From positions 106,584-170,583 of the forward strand of contig NZ_JBHRTR010000027.1 of assembly GCF_042646425.1 (NCBI RefSeq): 64,000 nt of DNA, read 5' to 3'. Both the position numbers and the translations under genes were made by a program. This document shows, piece by piece, positions 44,321 to 53,377 of the stretch. The notes beneath the pieces are model-generated. The model made no database searches. It had not been told where the DNA came from and was given only the letters and a program-made list of their open reading frames with translations. Source of the stretch: Marinibaculum pumilum. Lineage in GTDB: Bacteria > Pseudomonadota > Alphaproteobacteria > Ferrovibrionales > Ferrovibrionaceae. Numbering within the stretch: position 1 is the first letter of the stretch; each line of letters opens with the position of its first letter.

Positions 44321-45250
44321 ATGAGTCTGCCCGACCTGACCGCCTGGGCGATCTTCGCCAAGGTGGCGGAAACCGGCTCCTTCGCCCGCGCGGCGGAAGC
44401 GCTGCAGCTTTCCAAGCCCACCGTGTCAAAGGCGATCGGCCGGCTGGAGGCGCGGCTGGGCGTGCCGCTGCTGCACCGCACCTCGCGCCGGCTCTCGCTG
44501 ACCGAGAGCGGGCGCGGCGTCCTGGACCGGGCGCGCCGCATCCTGGCCGACGGCGAGGCGGCGGAGGCGGAGGCCGCGGCGCAGGCCGAGGTGCCGCAGG
44601 GCCGGGTGCGGCTGGCTCTGCCGATGTCGTTCGGCCTGCACCATGTCGCGCCGCTGCTGCCGGAGCTGCTGGACCGGCATCCCGCCCTGGCGGTGGAGAT
44701 GGTGCTGAGCGACGCGGAGACGGACCTGGTGGCGGAGGGCGTCGATGTCGCGCTGCGGATCGCCAGCCTGGCGGATTCCGCGATCCGGGCGCGGCGGCTC
44801 TGCGCGGTGCGGCGGCCGCTGGTCGCCGCCCCGGCCTACCTGGAACGGGCCGGCCGGCCGCGCCATCCGCGCGACCTGGAGGGGCTGGCGGCGCTGACCT
44901 ACACCAACCTGCGGCCGCCGGACCTGTGGCGCCTGCAGCACGATACCGAGGGGAGCCATGCCGTGACGCTTTCCGGCCGGCTGGCGGCGAACAATGCCGA
45001 TGCCCTGATGCCCGCCCTGCTGGCCGGCGGCGGGATCGCCGCGCAGCCGGAATTCCTGGTCTGGCAGGAGCTGCGCGACGGCCGCCTGGAAGAGGTGCTG
45101 CCCGGCTGGCGCCTGCCCGACATCGCGCTGCACCTGCTGACCCCGCCGGGACGCAGCCGTCCGGCCCGGGTCCGGGTGGTGATCGACCATCTGGCACAGC
45201 GTCTCGCCCGGGCCCCCTGGGCCCGGAGCGGCCGGCCGCACGCGGCCTGA
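44321..45250 (+). CDS. LysR-family transcriptional regulator
   Basis: A 309-residue LTTR with the HTH in residues 5-62 (WAIFAKVAETGSFARAAEALQLSKPTVSKAIGRLEARLGVPLLHRTSRRLSLTESG) and an effector domain from about residue 90 (GRVRLALPMSFGLHHVAPLLPELLDRHP). It is of the CrgA-like subgroup common beside pirin genes and probably controls the divergent pirin gene. The 120-bp divergent gap has an AT-rich patch around 44270-44320. Confidence 0.88.
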   Translation: MSLPDLTAWAIFAKVAETGSFARAAEALQLSKPTVSKAIGRLEARLGVPLLHRTSRRLSLTESGRGVLDRARRILADGEAAEAEAAAQAEVPQGRVRLALPMSFGLHHVAPLLPELLDRHPALAVEMVLSDAETDLVAEGVDVALRIASLADSAIRARRLCAVRRPLVAAPAYLERAGRPRHPRDLEGLAALTYTNLRPPDLWRLQHDTEGSHAVTLSGRLAANNADALMPALLAGGGIAAQPEFLVWQELRDGRLEEVLPGWRLPDIALHLLTPPGRSRPARVRVVIDHLAQRLARAPWARSGRPHAA

Positions 45251-45285
45251 CCCCGCGCCTGGCTGCGCTCCGTACTGCCGGCGGC

Positions 45286-45320
45286 CCGGTGCGGCGCAAT
45301 GACGGATTGCGCCGCGCCGG
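45286..45320 (+). terminator. Hairpin terminator of the LysR gene
   Basis: CCGGTGCGGCGCAAT and ATTGCGCCGCGCCGG form a 15-bp stem with one G-T pair and a 5-nt loop, 35 bp after the stop. Confidence 0.6.
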
Positions 45321-45439
45321 ACGGCCGGCCTATCCAACCGCCTGTTCCCGGGGCAGCCAGCCGCGCCCCTCCAGAAATCCCGTCGGCCGGGCCGCCCGCA
45401 GCAGGACGGGCCCGGCCTCCCGTCCAGAGAGGATCGCCG

Positions 45440-45658
45440 ATGGCGAAGCGGATCTTCTTCGTCTGCCAGCCGCAGTTCAGCCTCCAGTCGGTGCGCTGCC
45501 TCTATTCCGAGCGGCGTCGCGACAGCCTTCGCGGCGACCCGCCGCGCTGTCCCACCCATGGGGCACCGCTGCTGCATGAGCCGCGCTACGACGGGATGGC
45601 GGAGGCCGAGGCCCGGGCCGCCCACCGCAAGGCCGAAACCGAGGCCGGGCGGGTCTGA
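45440..45658 (+). CDS. Small hypothetical protein, possibly zinc-binding
   Basis: A 72-residue protein that I do not recognise. Cys9, Cys19 and a CPTH motif (Cys37, His40) could make a mononuclear zinc site: FFVCQPQFSLQSVRC then PPRCPTHGAPLL. The C-terminal third is charged and helical. The ATG at 45440 has an AGAGG site 9-10 nt upstream. It stands alone between the LysR terminator and the convergent DUF1801 gene. Confidence 0.55.
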   Translation: MAKRIFFVCQPQFSLQSVRCLYSERRRDSLRGDPPRCPTHGAPLLHEPRYDGMAEAEARAAHRKAETEAGRV

Positions 45659-45756
45659 CCCGGCCGGAGCCCGATCCCGGCTGCCGATTCCGGGATCGCC
45701 GCTGTCGCCCGGATCAACGGTCGCGGGTCACCGGCCGGCCGAGGGGGCGATTCCGC

Positions 45757-46287
45757 TCAGGCCGACGGCCCACCCGGAAGCCCGCCCCGCTCTCCGGCGC
45801 GACGCCTGTTCCGGCGCCCGCCCCGCCGCCGGTCCAGGTGGTAGGTCAGGGCCATCGCGATGCAGCGGCGCAGTTCCGCTTCCGGCAGGCCCCCGTCGCG
45901 CGGGACCAGCACGGCGTGGCCGCCTTCGAAAGAGAGGGTGCCGCCGGGCAGCTGCCGGAAATCCGCGACCAGGGTGGTGCGGCAGTGGAACAGCAGGGCG
46001 CCGCGCTCCGGCCGTGCCGGCTTGCAGCCGATGCGCAGGGTGCTGCCCGCGCCGTTGGCGGCGGTGAGGTAGGCCGGCTCTCCCCATTTCAGGGTTTCGG
46101 TGAGCGGCCCGGCGACCGGGGTCGCGGCAGCGGTTTCCAGGATCAGCGCCCGCAGCGCAAGCAGCCGGGGCCGGACCTCCGCCGGGTAGCCCGCAAACAC
46201 GGCCGCGACATCCTGCGGCATGTCCGGCGGCAGGGCGCCGTCCTGCCAGTCGGCGGCGTGTGCCATGACTCCGGCGCTGGCACCCAT
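45757..46287 (-). CDS. DUF1801 (YdhG-like) domain protein
   Basis: A 176-residue protein. DVAAVFAGYPAEVRPRLLALRALILETA then LTETLKWGEPAYLTA matches DUF1801, a small fold of unknown function found across bacteria. The tail is Arg-rich (RRRGGRRNRRRAGERGG), which is unusual for the family and might bind nucleic acid. The ATG at 46287 has GGAAG upstream; an ATG at 46266 is the alternative. Downstream of it, 45659-45756 holds no gene. Confidence 0.75.
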   Translation of the reverse strand: MGASAGVMAHAADWQDGALPPDMPQDVAAVFAGYPAEVRPRLLALRALILETAAATPVAGPLTETLKWGEPAYLTAANGAGSTLRIGCKPARPERGALLFHCRTTLVADFRQLPGGTLSFEGGHAVLVPRDGGLPEAELRRCIAMALTYHLDRRRGGRRNRRRAGERGGLPGGPSA

Positions 46288-46424
46288 CGATCGCTTCCAT
46301 TCCCGGCCGGTACCCCGCGCCCAAGACCCGATTGCGCCGCCCCTTGCCGCGCCAGGCCAGGACCCAGCCCCAGACAGGCTCCGCGCACCAGGCCGGCTCC
46401 CTCCCTCAGACCAGGGGTGCGGCT

Positions 46425-48884
46425 TCAGCCCGGCGTTCCGCGGTGCCAGTCGCGCAGGGCGTCGATGGCGCGGGCCGCAGCGTGGCGGATCGTGGCCCGA
46501 TCGACACCCCCCTCGCCGCCGCGCAGCCGCTGCTCGGCGTCGCTGCACTGCCGGGCCAGTTCGATCAGGCCGACTGCGCCGGCGCTGCCGGCCAGGCTGT
46601 GCAGCGCATCGGCCAGGGGCTCGCCCGGCGCCGCACCGTCGATCGCGGCCAGCTGGCCGTCGACCCGGCCGAGGAAGCCGTCGATGATCCGCTGTACGGT
46701 GCCGCGGTCGGTCTGGTCGACGGCGGCGCCGAGGATGCCGGCATCGAACACCGGCAGCTCCGCCGCCGCGGCCCGCCGCGGCACCGGTTGGTGCCCGCCC
46801 TCTGCGCCGGAAAGGCGCAGGGTGTGGCGCGCCACGGCCTGCCGCAGGTCGCGCGGTCGGAACGGCTTCGCGAGATGGCCGTCGAAGCCGGCGCGATCGA
46901 GCGCCGCGATGGTTTCCGGCGTGATGCTGGCAGAGACCGCCACCAGCGGCAGCCGCGCGGCGGGTCCGGGCAGCGCCCGGATCCGCTCCGCCGTGGCAAA
47001 GCCGTCCATGCCCGGCATCCGAAGGTCCAGCAGAACCACGTCGAAGGCCGCAGCGGCGATGGCCGAGAGCGCGGCCTCGCCGCCGGTCACGGTGCGCACC
47101 TCGGCACCGGGCCGTTCCAGTGCCCGTGCCGCCACCAGGCGGTTCTCCTGGTTGTCGTCGACCACCAGGACCCGCACCCCGTCCAGCGCGCGCGCCGGGT
47201 CGGCAGCCGGGCCATCGCCGTCCGGCGGCCGGTCGCCCTGCAGGCATTCCAGCAGGCGCCGGCGGCCGACCGGATAGGTCTCCACCTGCACGCCCGGGCC
47301 GGCAAGCCGGTCATAGTCGGCGAAGCCGCCGCCCAGCGGCACGAGCAGCACCACCCGCCCGGCGATCGCCTGCGCCCGGCGGCACCAGTCCTGCGCCGCC
47401 GCGCGGCTGTCGCCGCCCAGCGGCAGAACGACGAGGGCGACCCGGCGCGCCGCCGCGCCGGCCGCATGGGCGGGATCTGCTCGGGCCGCATCGGGCCCGG
47501 CGGCATCAGAAACGTCCGGATCGTCGATCAGCCGGAGTTCGGCGCCGGCATGGACCAGGGTCGCGGCCAGGGCCTGCCGGGTGCGCGACGGCGGCCCGAG
47601 CAGGGTCATTTCCGTGTCGCATTCGAGGACCGGCGGGCTGCCGGCCTCCGTCGCCGGCAGAGCGAGGCGGAAGGCGCTGCCCTCGCCGGCGCGGCTGCGC
47701 AGGGTGATGCGCCCGCCCATCCGCTCCGCCAGCTGGCGCGAGATGGTCAGCCCCAGCCCGGTGCCGCCGGCCTCCCCCTGGTCGGCGCCGACCTGGGTGA
47801 AGCGCTCGAAGATCCGGCCATGATCGGCGGGGTCGATGCCGACGCCGGTATCGACCACGTCGAAGACCAGCTCGCGGCCGCCATCGCCGGCGACCAGGTC
47901 GACATCGACATGCACCCATCCCGCCTCGGTATAGCGCACGGCATTGCCGATCAGGTTCAGCAGGATCTGGCGCACCCGCGCCGGGTCGATGCGCGCCTGC
48001 GCCGGGACGCCGGGGCCGATCGTGCTGGCGATGTCGAGGCCCTTGCGGTGGGCCAGCGGCGCGACGGACTGCACCACCTCCTCCACGATATCCTCGACCG
48101 ATGCCGGCACCGGTTGGATACGGATCCGTCCCGCCTCGATCCGGGACAGGTCCAGGATATCCTCGACGATGCCCAGAAGCGCCTTCGACGAGGTGGCGAT
48201 GGCGCCCAGATAGCCCCTGTCGCTGCCGCCGCGCTCCGCCTCGATCATCAGGTCGGCCATGTTGATGACCGCGTTGAGCGGTGTCCGGATCTCGTGGCTC
48301 ATCATCGACAGGAAGCGGCCCTTGGCCTCGTTCGCCTCCTCCGCGCGCCGCATCGCGGCGACCAGCTGGTCGTTCTTCGCGGCGAGGTCGGCGGTACGGG
48401 CGGCGACCCGATCCTCCAGCTCGCGGTTCAGCAGTGCGAGCTCGGCCTGGGTCCGCTCACGGCGCGTGACTTCCTCCGCCAGTGCCTGGTTGCGACGCTC
48501 CAAGTCACCGGTGCTGGGCAATGCCAGGACCCGGGGGATCAGCGGCCAGAGGGCGACCGCCGTGGCGACGGAGACCAGGGCCGTCACCACCTTCACCACC
48601 GCCTCGATGCCGTAGCTGCCGACCCATAGTGTCCAGATCCCCAGCAGGTGGGTCAGGCCGCAGCAGACGATGAAGGCGCCGAACAGGAACAGGACCCAGC
48701 GGAACTGGAACTCGCGCCGGCGCAGGGCAAACACCATCAGCACGGCCGGGATGGAGAAGTAGCTCGCCGCGATCAGGGCGTCCGAACCGGCATGCGCCCA
48801 GAACAGCAGCGGGTCCCAGAGCAGGCAATAGCCGTGCGGCATGTAGCCGTTGTCGAAGAGATGGTCCCAGATTGCACCCTGCAT
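46425..48884 (-). CDS. Hybrid sensor histidine kinase with ethylene-receptor-like N-terminal domain
   Basis: An 819-residue hybrid kinase. Residues 20-120 hold three membrane helices matching the ethylene-binding domain of plant ETR1; D35, Y42, I45, P46, I72, C75 and H79 correspond one-for-one, at identical spacing, to ETR1 D25, Y32, I35, P36, I62, C65 and H69 (the last two bind copper). A coiled coil (125-190) leads to the HisKA box FLSMMSHEIRTP (H197) and an intact HATPase domain (N-box LLNLIGNAVRYTEAG, DTGVGID, GTGLGL). A degenerate receiver-like stretch (about 425-550) precedes a true receiver (D620, K673), then an HPt domain (HSLAGSAGAV, H762). It is 33 bp downstream of a response regulator in the same operon. 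Confidence 0.88.
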   Translation of the reverse strand: MQGAIWDHLFDNGYMPHGYCLLWDPLLFWAHAGSDALIAASYFSIPAVLMVFALRRREFQFRWVLFLFGAFIVCCGLTHLLGIWTLWVGSYGIEAVVKVVTALVSVATAVALWPLIPRVLALPSTGDLERRNQALAEEVTRRERTQAELALLNRELEDRVAARTADLAAKNDQLVAAMRRAEEANEAKGRFLSMMSHEIRTPLNAVINMADLMIEAERGGSDRGYLGAIATSSKALLGIVEDILDLSRIEAGRIRIQPVPASVEDIVEEVVQSVAPLAHRKGLDIASTIGPGVPAQARIDPARVRQILLNLIGNAVRYTEAGWVHVDVDLVAGDGGRELVFDVVDTGVGIDPADHGRIFERFTQVGADQGEAGGTGLGLTISRQLAERMGGRITLRSRAGEGSAFRLALPATEAGSPPVLECDTEMTLLGPPSRTRQALAATLVHAGAELRLIDDPDVSDAAGPDAARADPAHAAGAAARRVALVVLPLGGDSRAAAQDWCRRAQAIAGRVVLLVPLGGGFADYDRLAGPGVQVETYPVGRRRLLECLQGDRPPDGDGPAADPARALDGVRVLVVDDNQENRLVAARALERPGAEVRTVTGGEAALSAIAAAAFDVVLLDLRMPGMDGFATAERIRALPGPAARLPLVAVSASITPETIAALDRAGFDGHLAKPFRPRDLRQAVARHTLRLSGAEGGHQPVPRRAAAAELPVFDAGILGAAVDQTDRGTVQRIIDGFLGRVDGQLAAIDGAAPGEPLADALHSLAGSAGAVGLIELARQCSDAEQRLRGGEGGVDRATIRHAAARAIDALRDWHRGTPG

Positions 48885-48917
48885 GTGCTGCTCCTGCGCA
48901 GATGCCGCGAAACCGCC

Positions 48918-49631
48918 CTAGAGGGATCTGGCGATCAGCCGATAGCCGTAGCCGTGCACGGTCTCGATCAGCGGCGCATTGTTGCCCAGATGCTCATGCA
49001 GCTTCAGCCGGGTCCGGTAGACCACCTTGTCCACCGCCCGGTCGGTGGCCTCGTCATCGCCGGACAGAAGCGCGATCAGCCGTTCCCGGTGCACCGGCCT
49101 GTCGCCGTTGCGGATCAGGGCCTCCAGCAGCCGGAACTCGCGGTCCGTCAGATGAACGTCGCCGCCATCGGCGAACGTCACCTTGCGGGCCAGCAGGTCG
49201 GCGGTCCAGCCCTCGAAGCGGTAGACCAGCGCCTCCTGGCTGCCATCCGGCGTGCGCAGCCTGCCGATGACGTTGCGCACCCGGGCGAGCAGCTCGCGCG
49301 GATGGATCGGCTTCTCCAGGAACTGGTCGGCGCCGCGCTCCAGGCCCGACAGCCGTTCGCCCTGATCCCGGCTGGAGGTGGCGACGATGATCCCGGCCGA
49401 GGTATTGGCCCGGATCTCGGGGATGGCGTCCAGCGCATTGCCGTCCGGCAGCCGCAGGTCCAGCAGCACGATGTCGTAGCGCGAGCGGCGAAGCTCGCGC
49501 CGCATTTCGGCGAGATTATCCGCAACCCGGGTCGCAAAGCCCGCGCTGACCAGGATCGCATCGTGCAGATCCCTGACCGTAGGCTCGTCCTCTACAAGGA
49601 GGATCCGCCCTTGCTCGGACTGTTCCGACAC
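48918..49631 (-). CDS. OmpR-family response regulator
   Basis: A 237-residue regulator. The receiver (residues 9-122) has the acidic pair in LLVEDEP, phosphoacceptor D58 in VLLDLRLP, and Lys in FLEKPIHP. The C-terminal winged helix (about 140-237) includes LTDREFRLLEALIRNGDRPVHRERLIALLSG and ETVHGYGYRLIA. It pairs with the hybrid kinase that follows it. A GTG start at 49631 is preferred (GTG-SEQSEQGRILLVEDE, with GGAGG upstream); an ATG at 49742 would add 37 unconserved residues. It is divergent from the PAS gene at 49870. Confidence 0.88.
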   Translation of the reverse strand: MSEQSEQGRILLVEDEPTVRDLHDAILVSAGFATRVADNLAEMRRELRRSRYDIVLLDLRLPDGNALDAIPEIRANTSAGIIVATSSRDQGERLSGLERGADQFLEKPIHPRELLARVRNVIGRLRTPDGSQEALVYRFEGWTADLLARKVTFADGGDVHLTDREFRLLEALIRNGDRPVHRERLIALLSGDDEATDRAVDKVVYRTRLKLHEHLGNNAPLIETVHGYGYRLIARSL

Positions 49632-49869
49632 CTTCAACCGCCTCCGTGTCCGGCCCGCCAGTGTTGCCAGCCTGGAGCCACCTTCGGAGCCTCCGCCGGC
49701 ACCGCCCGGCGGCCAATTCTCCAGGCAGTTCATATATCTCAAAGCTGGGACAAATTGCGTACTTCCTTGGGATAAGTATCCCGTAGTGTCCCCCCATGAT
49801 CAATGCGATTGACCATGGCCATGGGGCATGCGGCCCCCTTTACGCCGCCAGGCGCACCGGTGCGGCGCG

Positions 49870-50487
49870 ATGACGACCGCCCCCGCCAGCAGCCGAGTGA
49901 CCCCGCTCCTGCTGCGGCAGCGCCTGACCGCGGACGGCGCCGCCCTGCAGGCGTTCCGGGCCTGGACCGGGGCCGCCAGCGGCACCCGGCTACCCAGCCT
50001 GCAGGATCTCGAACCGCTGCTCGCTTCCGGCCACAACGCCCAGTTCGGCATCGCCGATCTGATGCCGGCGCTGGGGCAGTTCAGGTACCGGGTCCTCGGC
50101 GCCGCTCTGGCCGCCCTTGCCGGGGCGGATTGCGCCGGCAGGATCGCCGGTGGCGCGGAGGATCCGTCGCCGGCGGGCCGGCTGGACCGCGCCGCCTTCC
50201 TGGAAAGCGCGTTCGGCGAGCGCATCGTCTTCAGTCGCCGGAAGATGCTCCGCGGCAGCGACGCAGGCAGGATTTTCGACCGCCTGGTCCTGCCGCTGCG
50301 CGGCGCCGGCAGGGGCATGGCCGCCGTCTTGTTCGCGCACCATGACGGGTCGGTCCCGCCGCACCGCCTCGCCGGTCCAGGCGATGCACATGACCGGCCG
50401 AAAGGCCATGACGAGGCCATCGAGGAACTGGAACGGGTCGCCCTTGCCTGGGTCGATTGCGCCCATGAGTTCCACAGATCCGCCTGA
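49870..50487 (+). CDS. PAS-domain protein (PAS_5-like)
   Basis: A 205-residue soluble protein. LQAFRAWTGAASGTRLPSLQDLEPLLASGHNAQFGIADLMPALGQFRYRVLG and later FDRLVLPLRGAGRGMAAVLFAH resemble the PAS_5/DUF1488-type single PAS proteins abundant in Rhodospirillales. No output domain is present. It probably senses a small ligand or relays to the neighbouring chemoreceptor and kinases (50551-54909), which lie 63 bp downstream in the same direction. The ATG at 49870 is the best of two in-frame starts. Confidence 0.6.
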   Translation: MTTAPASSRVTPLLLRQRLTADGAALQAFRAWTGAASGTRLPSLQDLEPLLASGHNAQFGIADLMPALGQFRYRVLGAALAALAGADCAGRIAGGAEDPSPAGRLDRAAFLESAFGERIVFSRRKMLRGSDAGRIFDRLVLPLRGAGRGMAAVLFAHHDGSVPPHRLAGPGDAHDRPKGHDEAIEELERVALAWVDCAHEFHRSA

Positions 50488-50550
50488 GGGCAGGCTCCGT
50501 AGATACGATCGTCTATTTCTTCTCCCTGATCACCACAGCGGAAAATCCCC

Positions 50551-52227
50551 ATGCTCAACCTCGACCGCTCGGATCGCCGACTGCTGGCGGCAAAGCTGGC
50601 CGCCATCGGCCGCAGCCAGGCCATCATCGAATTCGCCCCTGACGGCACGATCCTGACGGCAAACGAGCACTTCCTGCGGACGATGGGCTACACCCTGGCG
50701 GAGATCCAGGGCGCGCATCACGGCATGTTTGTCGATCCGGCCGAGCGGGACAGCGCCGAATACCGCGCCTTCTGGGCGTCGCTGAAACGCGGGGAATACC
50801 AGGCGCAGAGTTTCCGCCGGCTGGCCAAAGGCGGCCGCGAAGTCTGGATCCAGGCGTCCTACAATCCCGTCCTGGACCGCAGGGGCGCGACGGTGTCGAT
50901 CATCAAGATCGCCACCGACATCACCGACCAGACCCGCGAGTCCGCCGACCATCGGGGCCAGATCGCGGCAATCGCCAAGTCGCAGGCGGTCATCGAGTTC
51001 GAAATGGACGGCACGATCCGCTGGGCCAACGACAACTTCCTGAAGACGATGGGCTACGATCTGTCAGAGATCCAGGGCCGGCATCACAGCATTTTCGTCG
51101 CACCGGAAGAGCGGCAAAGCGCAGCCTACCGGACGTTCTGGGAATCGCTGGCCCGCGGCGAATTCCATGCGGGCGAGTATTGCCGCTTCGGCAAGGGCCG
51201 CAGGGAGGTCTGGATCCAGGCTACCTACAACCCGATATGCGACCTGGCGGGCCGTCCGTTCAAGGTGGTGAAATTCGCCTCCGACGTCACCGAGATGAAG
51301 CTGCGCTACGCCGACCATGCCGGCCAGATCGCGGCGATCGGCAAGTCGCAGGCGGTGATCGAGTTCGACCTCGACGGGACGATCCGCTGGGCAAACGACA
51401 ATTTCCTGCAGGCAGTCGGCTATGCGCTGTCGGAGATCCAGGGCCGGCATCACCGGATGTTCGTCGCCCCGGAGGAGCGCGACAGTCCCGCCTATGCCGC
51501 CTTCTGGGACCGCCTGCGGGCCGGCAACTTCGAGTCCGGCGAATACAGCCGCATCGGCAAGGGCGGCCGGGAGATCTGGATCCAGGCCACCTACAACCCG
51601 ATCCTCGATCTCAACGGCCGGCCGTTCAAGGTGGTCAAATATGCCTCCGACGTCACCCAGCAGGTGATCGCCCGTAAGCGCGCGCAGCATGTGCAGCAGA
51701 TGATGGAATCGGTCGCCGCCGGATCGGAGCAGCTGAACGCCTCCGTCAGCGAGATCGCCTCAAGTATGGTCAAGTCGAAGTCCACCACCACCGAGGCCTT
51801 CAACCTGGTGATGAGCGCCCACGCGGCGACGGAGAAGCTGGCCAAGGCGACCAGGGCGATGGGCGGCATCGTGGACGTGATCAACGACATTACCGGCCAG
51901 ATCAACCTGCTGGCGCTGAATGCCTCCATTGAATCCGCCCGCGCCGGCGCCGCCGGCAAGGGCTTCGCGGTGGTCGCCAGCGAGGTGAAGACCCTGGCCG
52001 GGCAGGCACGCAGCGCCACCGACCAGATCACCGGCGAGATCGAGGGCGTGCAGGCCGTCTCCGGCGAGGTGGTGGGCGCCCTCGATGCGATCCGCCACTC
52101 GATGCAGACGGTCCTCGAATACGTCACCTCGACCGCGTCCGCGGTGGAGGAGCAGAGCTCCGTCGCCAACGACATGTCCCAGAACATGCAGCAGGCGGCG
52201 GCCCAGGCGACCCGGATCGGCGCCTGA
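50551..52227 (+). CDS. Soluble methyl-accepting chemotaxis protein with three PAS domains
   Basis: A 558-residue receptor without membrane helices. Three PAS units of 122 residues lie at about 16-130, 137-253 and 259-375, each with I-KSQAVIEF----TI-WAN--FL---GY--SEIQG-HH and REVWIQA-YNPI-D. A short signalling domain (about 395-558) has the MCP hairpin GGIVDVINDITGQINLLALNASIESARAG. It presumably feeds CheA-CheW from the cytoplasm, for example in redox or energy taxis. The last residues run into the ribosome-binding site of the next kinase gene (25-bp gap). Confidence 0.88.
   Translation: MLNLDRSDRRLLAAKLAAIGRSQAIIEFAPDGTILTANEHFLRTMGYTLAEIQGAHHGMFVDPAERDSAEYRAFWASLKRGEYQAQSFRRLAKGGREVWIQASYNPVLDRRGATVSIIKIATDITDQTRESADHRGQIAAIAKSQAVIEFEMDGTIRWANDNFLKTMGYDLSEIQGRHHSIFVAPEERQSAAYRTFWESLARGEFHAGEYCRFGKGRREVWIQATYNPICDLAGRPFKVVKFASDVTEMKLRYADHAGQIAAIGKSQAVIEFDLDGTIRWANDNFLQAVGYALSEIQGRHHRMFVAPEERDSPAYAAFWDRLRAGNFESGEYSRIGKGGREIWIQATYNPILDLNGRPFKVVKYASDVTQQVIARKRAQHVQQMMESVAAGSEQLNASVSEIASSMVKSKSTTTEAFNLVMSAHAATEKLAKATRAMGGIVDVINDITGQINLLALNASIESARAGAAGKGFAVVASEVKTLAGQARSATDQITGEIEGVQAVSGEVVGALDAIRHSMQTVLEYVTSTASAVEEQSSVANDMSQNMQQAAAQATRIGA
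50977..51660 (+). repeat. Intragenic PAS repeats, 366-bp period
   Basis: The second and third PAS units start at 50977 and 51343 with an offset of 366 bp (122 codons) and share long stretches at the DNA level; the first PAS (from 50611) is more diverged. This indicates a recent internal duplication of the PAS unit. Confidence 0.75.
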
Positions 52228-52252
52228 ACAGACGGAAGAGAGGAGAGACACC

Positions 52253-53377
52253 ATGCGTCTCTATTCCGTGCTCAGCGCCGCACCGCGGCCGGCAAGCTAT
52301 CTGGGCAAGATCCTGACCGTCAGCTTCATCGGCGTGCATATGCCGATGATCGTCGCGGTCCTCTACGTACTGCTGTCCGCGGACATGGCGCTGGCGGATT
52401 CGGTCAACATCCTGGTCGCCCTGCTGCTGGCCACCCTGGCCGCGCTCTACTGGCTGCTGGAACCGGTATCCGCCGCCGCACAGGCGCTGCGCGCCTATCT
52501 GGAGAACCGGACGATCCCCTCCCTGCCCACCCGCTACGACGACCGGGCCGGCGTACTGATGGCCAACGTGCAGGAGGTCGTCACCCGGCTCGACATCGCG
52601 CTGGACACCGCGGAGGCGCAGCGCGACGAGGCGATGCGGATCCACCGGGAAAAGTTCGCGCTGCTGGCCAGCATGAGCCACGACCTGCACACGCCGCTGA
52701 ACCATGTCATCGGCTTTGCCGAACTGATCTCGGCGGAGGCGCTGGGTCCGGTGGGAACCACCCGCTATCGCAGCTATGCCAACGACATCCGCGACAGCGG
52801 CGGCGACCTGCTGACCAGCCTGCAGGACGTGCTCGACCTCAGCGCCGCGGAGGCCGGCCGCATGACCTTCGATGCGCAGCCGCACGGCCTTGGCGATGTT
52901 GTCCAGCGCACCACCAACCTGATGCACCACCAGGCGGAGGCCCAGGGCATCCGGCTGCTTGCCGTGCTGGGGCCGGCGGTCGACCTGATGGTGATCGCCG
53001 ACGGCCGCAGCCTGAAGCAGATGCTGATGCAGTCGATCCAGGTGGCGATGGCCGCGGAGACGCAGACGTTCACGGTCCGCATCGACACGGATCGCGCCGC
53101 CGGCATGGCGAATGTCGTGGTGCAGGGCGACCGGTCCTGGAGTCCGCATGACGTCCCGCCGGAGATGACGACGGATGCCGGGCTGCGCCCGCAGGCCGGC
53201 CTGCCCGATGGCGACGGCTTCCCCTCCTCCAACCCGACCGCGCTCCGGCTGTCGCTGATCGCCTCCCTGGCGAAACTGACGCAGGTCCGGTTCCGGGTCG
53301 GCGGCGGCGCCTCGGGGCGGCAGATCGTGCTGCAATTCCCGCTGCTGCCTGCACAGAGCCAGCAGCAGGCGGCATGA
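52253..53377 (+). CDS. Histidine kinase-like membrane protein with degenerate ATPase domain
   Basis: A 374-residue protein with two membrane helices (about 14-70), an HAMP-like linker and a good HisKA box (FALLASMSHDLHTPLNHVIGFAE). The catalytic domain is not recognisable: the N-box region reads RSLKQMLMQSIQVAMAAET with no Asn-rich core, and no DxGxG or GxGxG glycine box occurs before the end. It may act as a phosphotransfer partner or phosphatase for the kinase that follows, whose start overlaps its stop (ATGA). An AGGAGAG site precedes the ATG. Confidence 0.7.
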   Translation: MRLYSVLSAAPRPASYLGKILTVSFIGVHMPMIVAVLYVLLSADMALADSVNILVALLLATLAALYWLLEPVSAAAQALRAYLENRTIPSLPTRYDDRAGVLMANVQEVVTRLDIALDTAEAQRDEAMRIHREKFALLASMSHDLHTPLNHVIGFAELISAEALGPVGTTRYRSYANDIRDSGGDLLTSLQDVLDLSAAEAGRMTFDAQPHGLGDVVQRTTNLMHHQAEAQGIRLLAVLGPAVDLMVIADGRSLKQMLMQSIQVAMAAETQTFTVRIDTDRAAGMANVVVQGDRSWSPHDVPPEMTTDAGLRPQAGLPDGDGFPSSNPTALRLSLIASLAKLTQVRFRVGGGASGRQIVLQFPLLPAQSQQQAA

